Below are positions 49,652 through 57,848 of a DNA stretch of 64,000 bases, piece after piece. The stretch comes from Kineosporia aurantiaca JCM 3230. Lineage in GTDB: Bacteria > Actinomycetota > Actinomycetes > Actinomycetales > Kineosporiaceae. A program made the translations under genes and the position numbers. The stretch covers positions 372,001-436,000 of the forward strand of contig JODP01000004.1 of the NCBI GenBank assembly GCA_000719025.1, given 5' to 3'. How positions within the stretch are numbered: position 1 is the stretch's first letter; every line of letters begins with the position of its first letter. Below the pieces are notes generated by a model that was given only the letters and a program-made list of their open reading frames with translations, had not been told where the DNA came from and made no database searches.

Positions 49652-51859
49652 GTGAGTGCCACCCCGAGCCGGGACGTGCGTCCCCCCGTCCACTTCCGCG
49701 CCGGTGGGGTCTCCCTGGTCATCGCCCTGGACGGGCCCGTTCCGTCGGTTCTGCACTGGGGTGCCGACCTCGGCGACCGGAACGAGGCCGCCCTGCGCGG
49801 ACTCGCCCTCAGCTCGGTGGTCGAGCTCACGAACAACGGGCCGGACGTCCCTCGCCGGCTGACCCTGATCCCGGTCGAGCGGGACGTATGGTCCGGGACG
49901 CCCGCGCTGGCCGGGCACCTCGGCGGCCGTCGCACCACGCCGCGTCCGGTCATGGTGGACGACAGCTTGACCGTCACCGTCGATCCGGCCGGGGGCGGGG
50001 TGCTGGAGGCGCAGTTTACGGACGACGTCACTCACCTCGAGTTGTCGCTTCTGGTCCGCCTCACTCCCCAAGGGATCGTGCAGGTGCGTCACCGCGTCCA
50101 TCGCCCTGCGGACGACAGCGACGGCGAGCAGCCCTACGACCTGTCCGCGCTCACCGCCCTGATGCCGCTGCCCCCACGCGCAACCGAGATCCTTGACTTC
50201 ACCGGGCGCTGGTCCCGCGAACGCCAGCCGCAGCGGTTGCCGGTCGTGGACGGCTCGCACCACCGGCAGGTGCGCCGCGGCAAGCCCGGCGCCGATTCCC
50301 CGTACGTGACCCTCGTCGGGACAGCCGGTTTCGGGAACCGCACGGGCGAGGTCTGGGGCTTCCACCTGGCCTGGAGCGGCGACAGTGACTGGCGCGTCGA
50401 ACGTCTCGCCGAAGGCGCGGGCCCGGCGACGTCGGTCATCGGTGGCGGCGAGGGCTTGCGGCCGGGCGAGGTACGGCTGCGGCCGGGCCAGGAGTACGTC
50501 TCTCCCGATGCCTTCTTCGTCTGGTCCGCCGACGGTCTGGACGGCATCTCCGACCGGTTCCACGCCTACCTGCGCTCTCGGCCCTCGCACCCGGTGCGCC
50601 CGCGCCCGGTCCTGGTGAACACCTGGGAAGCGGTCTATTTCGATCACGACCTGGAACGGCTCAAGGCGCTGGTGGACCGGGCCGCCGAGGTCGGCGCCGA
50701 GCGCTTCGTGCTCGACGACGGCTGGTTCCAGGGCCGGCGCAACGACCACACCAGCCTCGGCGACTGGCAGGTCGACCCGCAGGTGTGGCCCCAGGGCCTG
50801 GCCCCCCTGGCCGAGCACGTGCGATCCCGGGGCCTGGAGTTCGGGCTGTGGTTCGAGCCCGAGATGATCAGCCTGGATTCCGGAACCGCCCGGGCCCACC
50901 CGGACTGGATCCTCGCACCCTCCCAGGGCGAGGGCCCCTCGATGCGTCAGCAGTACGTCCTCGATCTCACCAATCCGGCTGCCTTCGAATACCTTTTGGA
51001 CGCCATCAGCGGCCTGGTCTCGCAATATCAGGTGGCGTACCTCAAGTGGGATCACAACCGCGAACTGCACGAGGCGGTCTCGCGGGCCCACGGCGACAGC
51101 GTTGCCGTCTCGGCCGAGACCCGCGCGACCTACCGGCTGATGGACGAGCTGCGCGAGCGCCACCCCGGGCTGGAGATCGAGTCCTGCTCCTCCGGCGGCG
51201 GCCGGGTGGATCTGGGCATCCTGGCGCGCACCGACCGGGTCTGGGCCTCCGACTGCATCGACCCGGTGGAGCGGATCATGACCGACCGCTGGACCAGTCT
51301 GCTGCTCCCGCCGGAACTGGTCGGCGTGCACGTCGGCTCCTCCCCCGCCCACACCACCAGCCGCCGCACCGACGTCACCCTGCGGTTCGCCGGGGCCCTG
51401 CTCGGCCACACCGGCGTGGAATGGGACCTGACCAGCCGGGAGGAGGACGAGCTGAGCGCCCTCACCGCCTTCATCGCCTTCCAGAAGAGCCTGCGCCCGG
51501 TCATCGCCCGCGGCCACGTGGTGAACGCCGACATCCCCGACCCGGCGACCACCCTGCGCGGCATCGTCGATTCCGACCGCAGCCGAGCCGTTTTCATCTG
51601 GGCCCGCACCGTCACGTCGTCCTCGATCCTGTCCGGCCAGGTCCAGTTCCCCGGCCTGGACCCCGACCGCGATTACCGGATCCGGGTGGTCAGCGACTTC
51701 GGCCTGCCGTCATTCGCCGGCCGTAACCACTCGTCGTGGATGGAAGCCGCCCTGCAGGACTCGCTCACCCTTCCGGGCGCCCTGCTGTCCACGGTCGGCC
51801 TGCCCATGCCCACGCTGGTCGCCCAGCAGGCGCTGGTACTGGAACTCAACACCCAATAA
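49652..51859 (+). CDS. GH36 alpha-galactosidase
   Basis: A 735-residue GH36 enzyme: N-terminal beta-supersandwich, then the TIM barrel. VLDDGWFQGRRNDHTSLGDW, FGLWFEPEMISLDSG and AYLKWDHNREL (nucleophile Asp467) are followed by ESCSSGGGRVDLGIL and VWASDCIDPVERI (acid/base Asp534) and a C-terminal beta domain. No signal peptide is seen, so it is cytosolic and releases galactose from imported alpha-galactosides. It starts with GTG at 49652. The following ThuA-like gene starts 13 bp after its stop. Confidence 0.93.
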   Translation: MSATPSRDVRPPVHFRAGGVSLVIALDGPVPSVLHWGADLGDRNEAALRGLALSSVVELTNNGPDVPRRLTLIPVERDVWSGTPALAGHLGGRRTTPRPVMVDDSLTVTVDPAGGGVLEAQFTDDVTHLELSLLVRLTPQGIVQVRHRVHRPADDSDGEQPYDLSALTALMPLPPRATEILDFTGRWSRERQPQRLPVVDGSHHRQVRRGKPGADSPYVTLVGTAGFGNRTGEVWGFHLAWSGDSDWRVERLAEGAGPATSVIGGGEGLRPGEVRLRPGQEYVSPDAFFVWSADGLDGISDRFHAYLRSRPSHPVRPRPVLVNTWEAVYFDHDLERLKALVDRAAEVGAERFVLDDGWFQGRRNDHTSLGDWQVDPQVWPQGLAPLAEHVRSRGLEFGLWFEPEMISLDSGTARAHPDWILAPSQGEGPSMRQQYVLDLTNPAAFEYLLDAISGLVSQYQVAYLKWDHNRELHEAVSRAHGDSVAVSAETRATYRLMDELRERHPGLEIESCSSGGGRVDLGILARTDRVWASDCIDPVERIMTDRWTSLLLPPELVGVHVGSSPAHTTSRRTDVTLRFAGALLGHTGVEWDLTSREEDELSALTAFIAFQKSLRPVIARGHVVNADIPDPATTLRGIVDSDRSRAVFIWARTVTSSSILSGQVQFPGLDPDRDYRIRVVSDFGLPSFAGRNHSSWMEAALQDSLTLPGALLSTVGLPMPTLVAQQALVLELNTQ

Positions 51860-51872
51860 GGAAGGCAGTGAG

Positions 51873-52523
51873 ATGCACGCGCTGATCGCCAGCGGGGCCG
51901 GACGCTACGCCGACCCCTGGCACCCCTTCCCCCAGACCACTCCCCTGCTCGCCGACATCCTCCGCGCCGCCGACTTCGACGTCTCGGTCGACGACGACGT
52001 GGACCGGGCCCTGGTCGACCTCAACGGTGTCGACCTGCTCGTCGTCAACGCCGGCGACCCCTGGCGCGAAGACGCCGAGCCGGTCGCGGCGCCGAGCAAC
52101 GCGGGACTGGAGGCCGCGGTCGCCCAGGGCCTCGGGATCCTGGCCATGCACTGCGCAGTTGCCTCCCTGCGCGACTACGCCTCGTGGGCGTCCCTCATTG
52201 GTGCGGTCTGGCTACCCACGGTCTCCTACCACCCCCCGCTGGGCGACACCACCGTGACCGGACTGAAAATGCCCGACGGCTCAGCAATCCCGGACTTTGA
52301 TCTCACCGACGAGCGGTACTGTCGCCTCCAGCAGATCGGCCCGCGCCAGGTCGTCGCCGAGCACCCGGGCGACAACTCCCCCGAACCGGCAGCCTGGATC
52401 CGCGAACACAGCCGAACGCGGATCGCGGTGGACGTCCTGGGCCACGACGAGCGCTCTTACGCCTCTCCCGGGCACCGGGATCTGCTACAGCGCCTGGTGC
52501 GCTGGGCCACGCGAGGAGAGTGA
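51873..52523 (+). CDS. ThuA-like family protein
   Basis: A 216-residue class-I glutamine-amidotransferase-like fold of the ThuA group: HALIASGAGRYADPWHPFPQ, LLADILRAADFDVSVDDDVD, DLLVVNAGDPW, GILAMHCAVASLRDYASW, and HDERSYASPGHRDLLQRLVR. ThuA-type proteins accompany sugar-utilisation genes; the reaction is not defined. It follows the alpha-galactosidase by 13 bp with GGAAGG before the ATG, so it is probably in the same operon. Confidence 0.85.
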   Translation: MHALIASGAGRYADPWHPFPQTTPLLADILRAADFDVSVDDDVDRALVDLNGVDLLVVNAGDPWREDAEPVAAPSNAGLEAAVAQGLGILAMHCAVASLRDYASWASLIGAVWLPTVSYHPPLGDTTVTGLKMPDGSAIPDFDLTDERYCRLQQIGPRQVVAEHPGDNSPEPAAWIREHSRTRIAVDVLGHDERSYASPGHRDLLQRLVRWATRGE

Positions 52524-52556
52524 CGGGCTACGGCCGATAGGGATTGGTGAGAGTCT

Positions 52557-53036
52557 TCACGGCGGCGTCGGGAAGTCGCCCCGTGCCGCGAGCGCCCGGG
52601 TGATCCGCGACCCGATCTCGCCCATCTGCCGGACCTGCCCCTTGGTCAGCGGGTCCAGCACCATCTGGCGCACCGCCTCCACATGACCCGGCGCGGTGGC
52701 CACCACCTTTTTGAAACCCTCATCGGTGAGGGTGGCCACCGTGTACCGGCCATCGTCGGGGTCGGGCGAGCGCAGCACCCAGCCTTGCCGTTCCAGCCGC
52801 TTCACCACGTGCGACAACCTCGACAGCGATCCGTTCGCCAGGCCCGCCAGATAGCTCATCCGCAGGCTGCGGCCTTCGGCCTCGGACAGCGCGGCCATCA
52901 CCGTGTACTCGAAGTGGGTCAGTCCGGCGTCCCGCTGCAACTGGGCATCCAGCGCGGCGGGCAATCCGAACACGACGCCGACCATCGCGATCCAGCTCGC
53001 TCGCTCTTCCTCGTCCAGCCAGCGGGGCTCGTTCAT
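52557..53036 (-). CDS. MarR-family regulator
   Basis: A 159-residue MarR protein: LTHFEYTVMAALSEAEGRSL, LAGLANGSLSRLSHVVKRLE (recognition helix), QGWVLRSPDPDDGRYTVATL (wing), and TDEGFKKVVATAPGHVEAVR. It is divergent from a DoxX-like gene. The 105-bp gap has two TGACTTGA/TCAAGTCA palindromes, an arrangement typical of autoregulated MarR repressors. Confidence 0.92.
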   Translation of the reverse strand: MNEPRWLDEEERASWIAMVGVVFGLPAALDAQLQRDAGLTHFEYTVMAALSEAEGRSLRMSYLAGLANGSLSRLSHVVKRLERQGWVLRSPDPDDGRYTVATLTDEGFKKVVATAPGHVEAVRQMVLDPLTKGQVRQMGEIGSRITRALAARGDFPTPP

Positions 53037-53059
53037 GAGACCAGCCTACCGACCCCCTA

Positions 53060-53079
53060 TGACTTGACGCTTCAAGTCA
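53060..53079. promoter_or_regulatory. MarR operator 1 (perfect 8-4-8 palindrome)
   Basis: Perfect inverted repeat of TGACTTGA and TCAAGTCA with 4-nt centre CGCT, 23 bp from the MarR start. Confidence 0.85.
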
Positions 53080-53092
53080 GACGCCCCTAGCT

Positions 53093-53112
53093 TCACTTGA
53101 AGCATCAAGTCA
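53093..53112. promoter_or_regulatory. MarR operator 2
   Basis: Second copy: ACTTGA and TCAAGT with a 4-nt centre (53095-53110), extending imperfectly to 53093-53112. Its centre is 33 bp from operator 1 (three turns). It lies 30 bp before the DoxX gene. Confidence 0.8.
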
Positions 53113-53141
53113 TCGAAGATCGTCGAGGAAGAGGAACCCCC

Positions 53142-53516
53142 ATGAACGTCGTCCTGTGGATCATCGCGTCGCTCCTGGCCGTCGCCTTCCTGGCGGCCGG
53201 CGGCATGAAGCTGGCCCGGCCCCGCAGCGAGCTGATCACCAGCGGCATGAGCTGGGCGGAGGACTTCAGCGACAGCCAGGTGAAGGGAATCGGCGCGCTG
53301 GAGGTGCTCGGCGCCCTCGGCCTGATCCTGCCCGCCGCGTTCGACATTGCCCCGATCCTCACCCCGATCGCCGCCACCGGGCTCTTCCTGGTGATGGCCG
53401 GCGCGGTGGTGGTTCACCTGCGGCGCGGCGAGGGCAGCGGGGCCGTCCCCGCGCTCGTACTCGGCCTGCTCGCGCTGTTCGTGGCCATCATGCGGTTCGG
53501 GCCCAACAGCTTCTGA
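53142..53516 (+). CDS. DoxX-family membrane protein
   Basis: A 124-residue protein with four predicted helices: VVLWIIASLLAVAFLAAGGM, GALEVLGALGLILPAAFD, ILTPIAATGLFLVMAGAVVV and VPALVLGLLALFVAIMRFGP. The N-terminal AGGMKLARP and GALEVLGALGLILP patterns are of the DoxX/DoxD-like family, which is linked to redox and thiol stress. ATG 53142 follows GAGGAAGAGGAA. It is the probable target of the divergent MarR. Confidence 0.9.
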   Translation: MNVVLWIIASLLAVAFLAAGGMKLARPRSELITSGMSWAEDFSDSQVKGIGALEVLGALGLILPAAFDIAPILTPIAATGLFLVMAGAVVVHLRRGEGSGAVPALVLGLLALFVAIMRFGPNSF

Positions 53517-53608
53517 TCGGGGCTCTCCTCGGCGACCTGGCCAGTGACCTTGTGGTCGGCCGAAGACCGATTGCCGAGCTCTGATCCCGGCCCGGTTCGC
53601 GGCCCGGC

Positions 53609-54445
53609 TCAGAGCTCGATCCGGTCACCTCGTCCTACCGTCCGTACCCTCGTGGTCAGGCCGGATCCTTCGACCGCGGTGAGGAATTCGGACAGCGGTG
53701 AGCGGAAGACACCGTAGTCGTCGTAGTGCACCGGCACCGCCGTCCTGGGCCCGATCCGCCGGAGGTAGTCCAGACCCTGATCCGCGTCCATCGTCACGGT
53801 GTGCCAGAGCACCCGGGTGCCGCCCAGGTGGACGACGGCCACGTCGATCTCGGGATGACGCTCACGGATGACCTCCAGGTGGTCACCGGTGAGCGTGTCC
53901 CCCGAGATCATCACCCGCCGGACCACTGACCCGTCGATCCGGTGCTCCAGCAAGGTGCCCATGACCGGGGGCAGGAGCCGCCCCATCAAACCCCGGGCAT
54001 GGATCGCCGGCAGCGATTCGACCGAAAGTTCCTCCGGACCATCGACCAGGGTGTGACGCTCCCAGTTCTCCAGGCCCTGGGTGCGGAACCCGTAGCGACG
54101 CAGCCGCTGAGCCGCCGGGGGCGTGGTGATCACCGGTGGGGTGCGGTCGAGCCGGGCCCGGGCCACCCGGTCGAAATGGTCGCCGTGCAGGTGCGAAAGG
54201 ACGATGGCGCTGAGCGGGGGAAGCGCGTCTGCTGTCAGGGCCGGGTCGGTCAGCCGCCGCGACCACAGGCCCTTGCCGAGATAGGCCCGCTGGCCGCGAC
54301 TCAGGAAGTTCGGGTCGGTCAGGACGGTGAACCGGCCCAGCCGCAGGATCGTCGTGGCCGTTCCGACGAAGGTCAGCTCGGCCCGGCTCCTCCCGGACGG
54401 GGTCGGCGGGATGCCGGGGCCGGGGCCCCCTGCCGGATCACTCAC
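53609..54445 (-). CDS. MBL-fold metallohydrolase
   Basis: A 278-residue metallo-beta-lactamase-fold protein: LTFVGTATTILRLGRFTVLT (first strand), metal-binding IVLSHLHGDHFD (His85, His87, Asp89, His90), MISGDTLTGDHL, and VPVHYDDYGVF with the final His. It is close to the UlaG/L-ascorbate-6-phosphate-lactonase-like group. It starts with GTG 54445. It is a single gene after which (rightwards) comes a 505-bp gap. Confidence 0.9.
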   Translation of the reverse strand: MSDPAGGPGPGIPPTPSGRSRAELTFVGTATTILRLGRFTVLTDPNFLSRGQRAYLGKGLWSRRLTDPALTADALPPLSAIVLSHLHGDHFDRVARARLDRTPPVITTPPAAQRLRRYGFRTQGLENWERHTLVDGPEELSVESLPAIHARGLMGRLLPPVMGTLLEHRIDGSVVRRVMISGDTLTGDHLEVIRERHPEIDVAVVHLGGTRVLWHTVTMDADQGLDYLRRIGPRTAVPVHYDDYGVFRSPLSEFLTAVEGSGLTTRVRTVGRGDRIEL

Positions 54446-54950
54446 GTCACACTCCTGTCTGGACCACGGGCACCGCCCGAAGATGTTCTACCGCGGATGA
54501 TTACAGGATGGGCTTGCTTTCGGGCACCACCACCCGGGCGCCGGAGAGGTAGCTTACGGCGCCGACCAAGTTGGCGATCCCGGCCTTGGTGACGTCGTAC
54601 GGCATGAGGTCCGGTTTCAGGGTGTCCGAGGGTGTCGATCAATACGCGGCAGCCCTGCCCGTACGGGTAGGGCAGGACCGACCAGGGCCGACCGCGGGCG
54701 CTTGGACGGGACCGGTTTGTTGGTCATCTTCAGGCCTCCAGCGCGGAACCGGTTCGGTTCCGGGGCGGGGAAGGCTCTGAGCTGAACCTCGAGAGGACTA
54801 CGCCCACACCCTAGGCGTCGCTGCCCTTCTCGCCAGTCACGATGGCCCACCCTGCGCATCCGGACGGACGGTGAACCGCCAGACTTCGCCGGCGCCCGAG
54901 AACGAACCGGGTGGGTTGCCGAATCCGCCGCCTAGGGTGTGATGGAGAGC
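54446..54950. other. 505-bp stretch without an intact gene
   Basis: No confident gene. On the minus strand are a possible SDR remnant (54501-54605) and a 37-codon frame from 54733 (MTNKPVPSKRPRS) with GGAGG before it and no recognisable domain. A stem CTGCCC...GGGCAG lies at about 54653-54673. The region probably holds decayed genes plus the promoters of the flanking MBL gene and small acidic gene. Confidence 0.5.
54501..54605 (-). pseudogene. Possible remnant of an SDR gene
   Basis: A 34-residue frame, MPYDVTKAGIANLV then GAVSYLSGARVVVP. The first part resembles the YxxxK helix of short-chain dehydrogenases (Tyr3, Lys7). Upstream the frame is closed by a stop after nine further codons, and nothing else of an SDR is found. 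It is a weak similarity and may be chance. Confidence 0.3.
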
Positions 54951-55142
54951 ATGACTGAACCCACTGGCACCGATCCGGCCGGCATTGAGAACTCCGTGGA
55001 CTCCGGGCTCGCAGATCAGGATCAGCAACCCGAACTCGACCCCGCCGACGCTCGCGGCACCAGCACCGTCCGCACGGATCCGGATGACCCGGAGAGCGGG
55101 ATGAAGCAGGCCCAGGAGGCATCCGAAGAAGCGGGCCTCTGA
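54951..55142 (+). CDS. Small acidic protein of unknown function
   Basis: A 63-residue, highly acidic, Cys-free polypeptide (TEPTGTDPAGIENSVDSGLA, then DQDQQPELDPADA, RGTSTVRTDPDD, SGMKQAQEASEEAGL). There is no hydrophobic core, so it is probably disordered. Codon use is like that of its neighbours and GGAGA lies just before ATG 54951 (spacing is short). No family is recognised. It stands alone. Confidence 0.55.
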   Translation: MTEPTGTDPAGIENSVDSGLADQDQQPELDPADARGTSTVRTDPDDPESGMKQAQEASEEAGL

Positions 55143-55306
55143 AAAAGCGCAAACGCGGGCCGTCGCAACAGTGACGGTTTCCAGACCGAAGCTCCCGCAG
55201 CACAACAAATCCCGCGCCTCGGACCGGCGGCGTCATCGCCACGCCCCGGTCCGAGCCGGCGCCGCTCCCAGGGCCGGCGAAGTCGCCCTTCCCGGCCCCT
55301 GACCGA

Positions 55307-55753
55307 CTATAGGGATCTGAGGCGGTCGGCCATGCTCTCGGCGCCCTCGTCCGCGATCTTCTTCAGCGCGATCGGCATCACGGGGGTGGCGAGCTTGGCC
55401 GCGCCCATCAGCTCGAGGTCCACGCTGTAGGTGACGGTCGTACCCCCGTCCGGGGTCGCCTCGAAGCGCATCTCGTCCCGGCTGTGGACGGTGTCGTTGC
55501 CGCCCTCGAGCACGATCCGGCGTCCCGGCTCGTACTCGACCACCGTGTAGGCGAGGTGGGTGTCGCGCCCGGCCAGGTGCTGGACGTTCTCGAACCGGGA
55601 CCCGACCCTCAGCGGACCGTCCCCGTCCAGACGACGGCAGGACACCGTGTGCGGATCCCATTCCTGGCTGGTGGAGAAGTCCGAGAGATAGGCGGAGACC
55701 TTCTCCACCGGCTGATCGACGCTCACGGTTCGACTGATGCTCGTCATGCTCAT
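55307..55753 (-). CDS. SRPBCC-fold (polyketide cyclase/START-like) protein
   Basis: A 148-residue SRPBCC protein: ISRTVSVDQPVEKVSAYLSD, FSTSQEWDPHTVSCRRL, YEPGRRIVLEGG, TTVTYSVDLELMGAAKL and C-terminal KIADEGAESMADRLRSL. Such proteins bind hydrophobic ligands in a helix-grip fold. It is divergent from an MDR gene across 175 bp with a strong 12-2-12 palindrome. Confidence 0.88.
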   Translation of the reverse strand: MSMTSISRTVSVDQPVEKVSAYLSDFSTSQEWDPHTVSCRRLDGDGPLRVGSRFENVQHLAGRDTHLAYTVVEYEPGRRIVLEGGNDTVHSRDEMRFEATPDGGTTVTYSVDLELMGAAKLATPVMPIALKKIADEGAESMADRLRSL

Positions 55754-55846
55754 CCTCCAGGCCTGGGACCGGGCTCAATGAGCCATCTGTACCAGCGCGG
55801 ACGCGCCCCGGCCCGGCCAGATGGGCGACCGGCGGAATCAGGTCTT

Positions 55847-55862
55847 GCTTCAAATTCGAAGC
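55847..55862. promoter_or_regulatory. Weaker TTCGAA-type palindrome
   Basis: Imperfect repeat GCTTCAAA and TTCGAAGC, 35 bp centre to centre from the stronger repeat at 55877-55902. The pair suggests cooperative binding by one dimeric regulator. Confidence 0.5.
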
Positions 55863-55876
55863 TGATCTATGGTCTC

Positions 55877-55902
55877 CATGTGCTTCGAACTCGAAGCACA
55901 TG
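55877..55902. promoter_or_regulatory. Perfect 12-2-12 palindrome before MDR gene
   Basis: Perfect inverted repeat with half-site CATGTGCTTCGA and 2-nt centre AC, ending 26 bp before the MDR start at 55929. A TetR- or MarR-like dimer is the likely binder, but no regulator gene is next to it. Confidence 0.75.
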
Positions 55903-55928
55903 ATTTCCGGATCGAAAGCGAGCCCGCC

Positions 55929-56873
55929 ATGAAGGCCATGCGATTCCACGAGTACGGCACCCCCGACGTCCTCCGGTACGAGGACGTCGACCTGCCCGTC
56001 CCCGCCGCCGGACAGGTACGCATCCGCGTCGCCGCCACCTCCTTCAATGGGGTGGACGGCAACATCCGGGCCGGCTTCATGCAGGGCCCGATCCCCATCG
56101 CCCTCCCCCACACCCCCGGCCTGGACGTCTCCGGAACGGTGGACGCCCTGGGCGAGGGCGTCCAGAACGTCACCCTTGGGGACGCGGTCATTGGTTTCCT
56201 GCCGATGACCGAGGACGGCGCGGCCGCTGAGTACGTACTCGCGCCGGCCGACATCCTGACCGCCGCGCCCACCAGCGTCCCTTTGCCCGATGCCGCTGCT
56301 CTGCCGGCGGTGGGTCTGACCGCCTGGCAGGCGCTCTTCGAGCACGCCGAGCTGACCGCCGGACAGCGCGTGCTGATCAACGGCGCCGGTGGGGCCGTCG
56401 GCGGCTACGCCGTGCAGCTGGCCAAGCGGGCCGGGGCGTATGTGGTCACCACCGCCAGCGGGCGCAGCCGCCAACGGGTCAAGGCCAACGGCGCCGACGA
56501 GGTCATCGACCACACCACCACCAAGGTCCTCGACGTGCTCGGTGAGCCCGTCGACGTCGTCCTCAATCTGGCTCCGGTCGACCCGGCCGAGCTGGCTGCG
56601 CTGGTCTCCGTGGTCAAGCCCGGTGGCGTGGTCGTGAACACGACGGTGTGGATGCCGGCGCCCTCGGACACCGAGCGCGATGTGCGCGGTATCGACCTGT
56701 TCGTGCGGAGTGACGCCGGTCAGCTCGCCCAGCTCGTGGCCCTGGTGGACCAGGGCGACCTGCGGATCGACGTCACCGAGCGGGTGCCGCTGGCCGACCT
56801 CGCCACGCTGCACGTCAAGGCCGCCACCGGCGGTATCTCTGGCAAGGCGGTCGTCCTGGCCCCCACCGCCTGA
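55929..56873 (+). CDS. Zinc-independent MDR oxidoreductase (quinone-oxidoreductase-like)
   Basis: A 314-residue MDR without zinc ligands: MKAMRFHEYGTPDVLRYEDV, SFNGVDGNIRAGFMQG, VLINGAGGAVGGYAVQLAKR (cofactor motif) and C-terminal GGISGKAVVLAPTA. ATG 55929 gives the conserved start; an upstream frame to 55869 crosses the palindrome and is not coding. It is followed after 36 bp by an NmrA-family gene, probably in one operon. Confidence 0.9.
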   Translation: MKAMRFHEYGTPDVLRYEDVDLPVPAAGQVRIRVAATSFNGVDGNIRAGFMQGPIPIALPHTPGLDVSGTVDALGEGVQNVTLGDAVIGFLPMTEDGAAAEYVLAPADILTAAPTSVPLPDAAALPAVGLTAWQALFEHAELTAGQRVLINGAGGAVGGYAVQLAKRAGAYVVTTASGRSRQRVKANGADEVIDHTTTKVLDVLGEPVDVVLNLAPVDPAELAALVSVVKPGGVVVNTTVWMPAPSDTERDVRGIDLFVRSDAGQLAQLVALVDQGDLRIDVTERVPLADLATLHVKAATGGISGKAVVLAPTA

Positions 56874-56909
56874 ACCAGTCCCCCCCACATCCAGAAAACG
56901 GAGAAGGCA

Positions 56910-57848
56910 ATGTCTGAAAGCAAAGTGATCACCGTCATCGGCGCCACCGGCACGCAGGGCGGCGCCGTGGCCCGGGCCCTGCTGGCCGACGGTGGTTTCA
57001 CCGTCCGAGCGGTGACCCGCACCGCGTCGTCCGCAAAGGCGCAGTCCCTCAAGGAACTGGGCGCCGAGGTGGTCGAGACATCCCTGTACGACGAGGCCGG
57101 CCTGCGTCGGGCGTTCGACGGTGCGCACGGCGCGTTCCTGGTCACCCCGTTCTGGGAACACCGCTCCCCCGAAAAGGAACTCGTCGAGGTTCGCAACCTG
57201 ATCAGCGCCGCTCAGGCCACGCAGGTGCAGCACGTGGTCTGGTCGACGCTGGAGGACACCCGGGAGGCCATCGCGGCGGACGACGACCGGATGCCGATGA
57301 TCGACGGCTACCGGGTGCCGCACTTCGACGTGAAAGGTGGTTCGGCCGACGCCCTCTTCGCCGAATCCGGCCTGCCGGTGACCTACCTGCTGATGTCCTT
57401 CTACTGGGACGGACTGCTGGGCGGGGTCAAGCCGCAGCGCGATCCGGACGGGACGCTGGCCCTGCACGTCCCGCTCGGAGAGACTGCGGTGGCCGGGGTT
57501 TCATCGGACGACATCGGTCAGACCGCCCTGGCGGTGTTCCAGCAGCCGTCGCAGACCATCGGCGCCACCGTACCCGTGGTCAGCGAGTACCTGACCGGTG
57601 AGCAGATCGCGGCGGCCATCAGCACCGTGGTCGGCGAGCCGGTGGCCTACCGGCCGGCCACGCACGACCAGTTCCGTGGATTCGGATTCCCGGGGGCGGA
57701 CGAACTGGGCAACATGTTCCAGTACTACGCCGAGTTCCCCGACTCCTACCTCGGGCGGCGCGATCTCGACACCGCGCACCGGTTCAACCCGAAGTGGAAG
57801 AGCCTGCAGGACTTCCTGGCCGACCACCGCGACGAGCTCACCCACTGA
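56910..57848 (+). CDS. NmrA-family NAD(P)-binding protein
   Basis: A 312-residue atypical SDR of the NmrA group: ITVIGATGTQGGAVARALLA (GxxGxxG), VRAVTRTASSAKAQSL, HGAFLVTPFWEHRSPEKE, HVVWSTLEDTR, and VSSDDIGQTALAVFQQP. NmrA-like proteins sense NADP(H) or reduce quinones; catalytic residues are not obvious. ATG 56910 follows GGAGAAGG. Second gene of the MDR operon. Confidence 0.9.
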   Translation: MSESKVITVIGATGTQGGAVARALLADGGFTVRAVTRTASSAKAQSLKELGAEVVETSLYDEAGLRRAFDGAHGAFLVTPFWEHRSPEKELVEVRNLISAAQATQVQHVVWSTLEDTREAIAADDDRMPMIDGYRVPHFDVKGGSADALFAESGLPVTYLLMSFYWDGLLGGVKPQRDPDGTLALHVPLGETAVAGVSSDDIGQTALAVFQQPSQTIGATVPVVSEYLTGEQIAAAISTVVGEPVAYRPATHDQFRGFGFPGADELGNMFQYYAEFPDSYLGRRDLDTAHRFNPKWKSLQDFLADHRDELTH

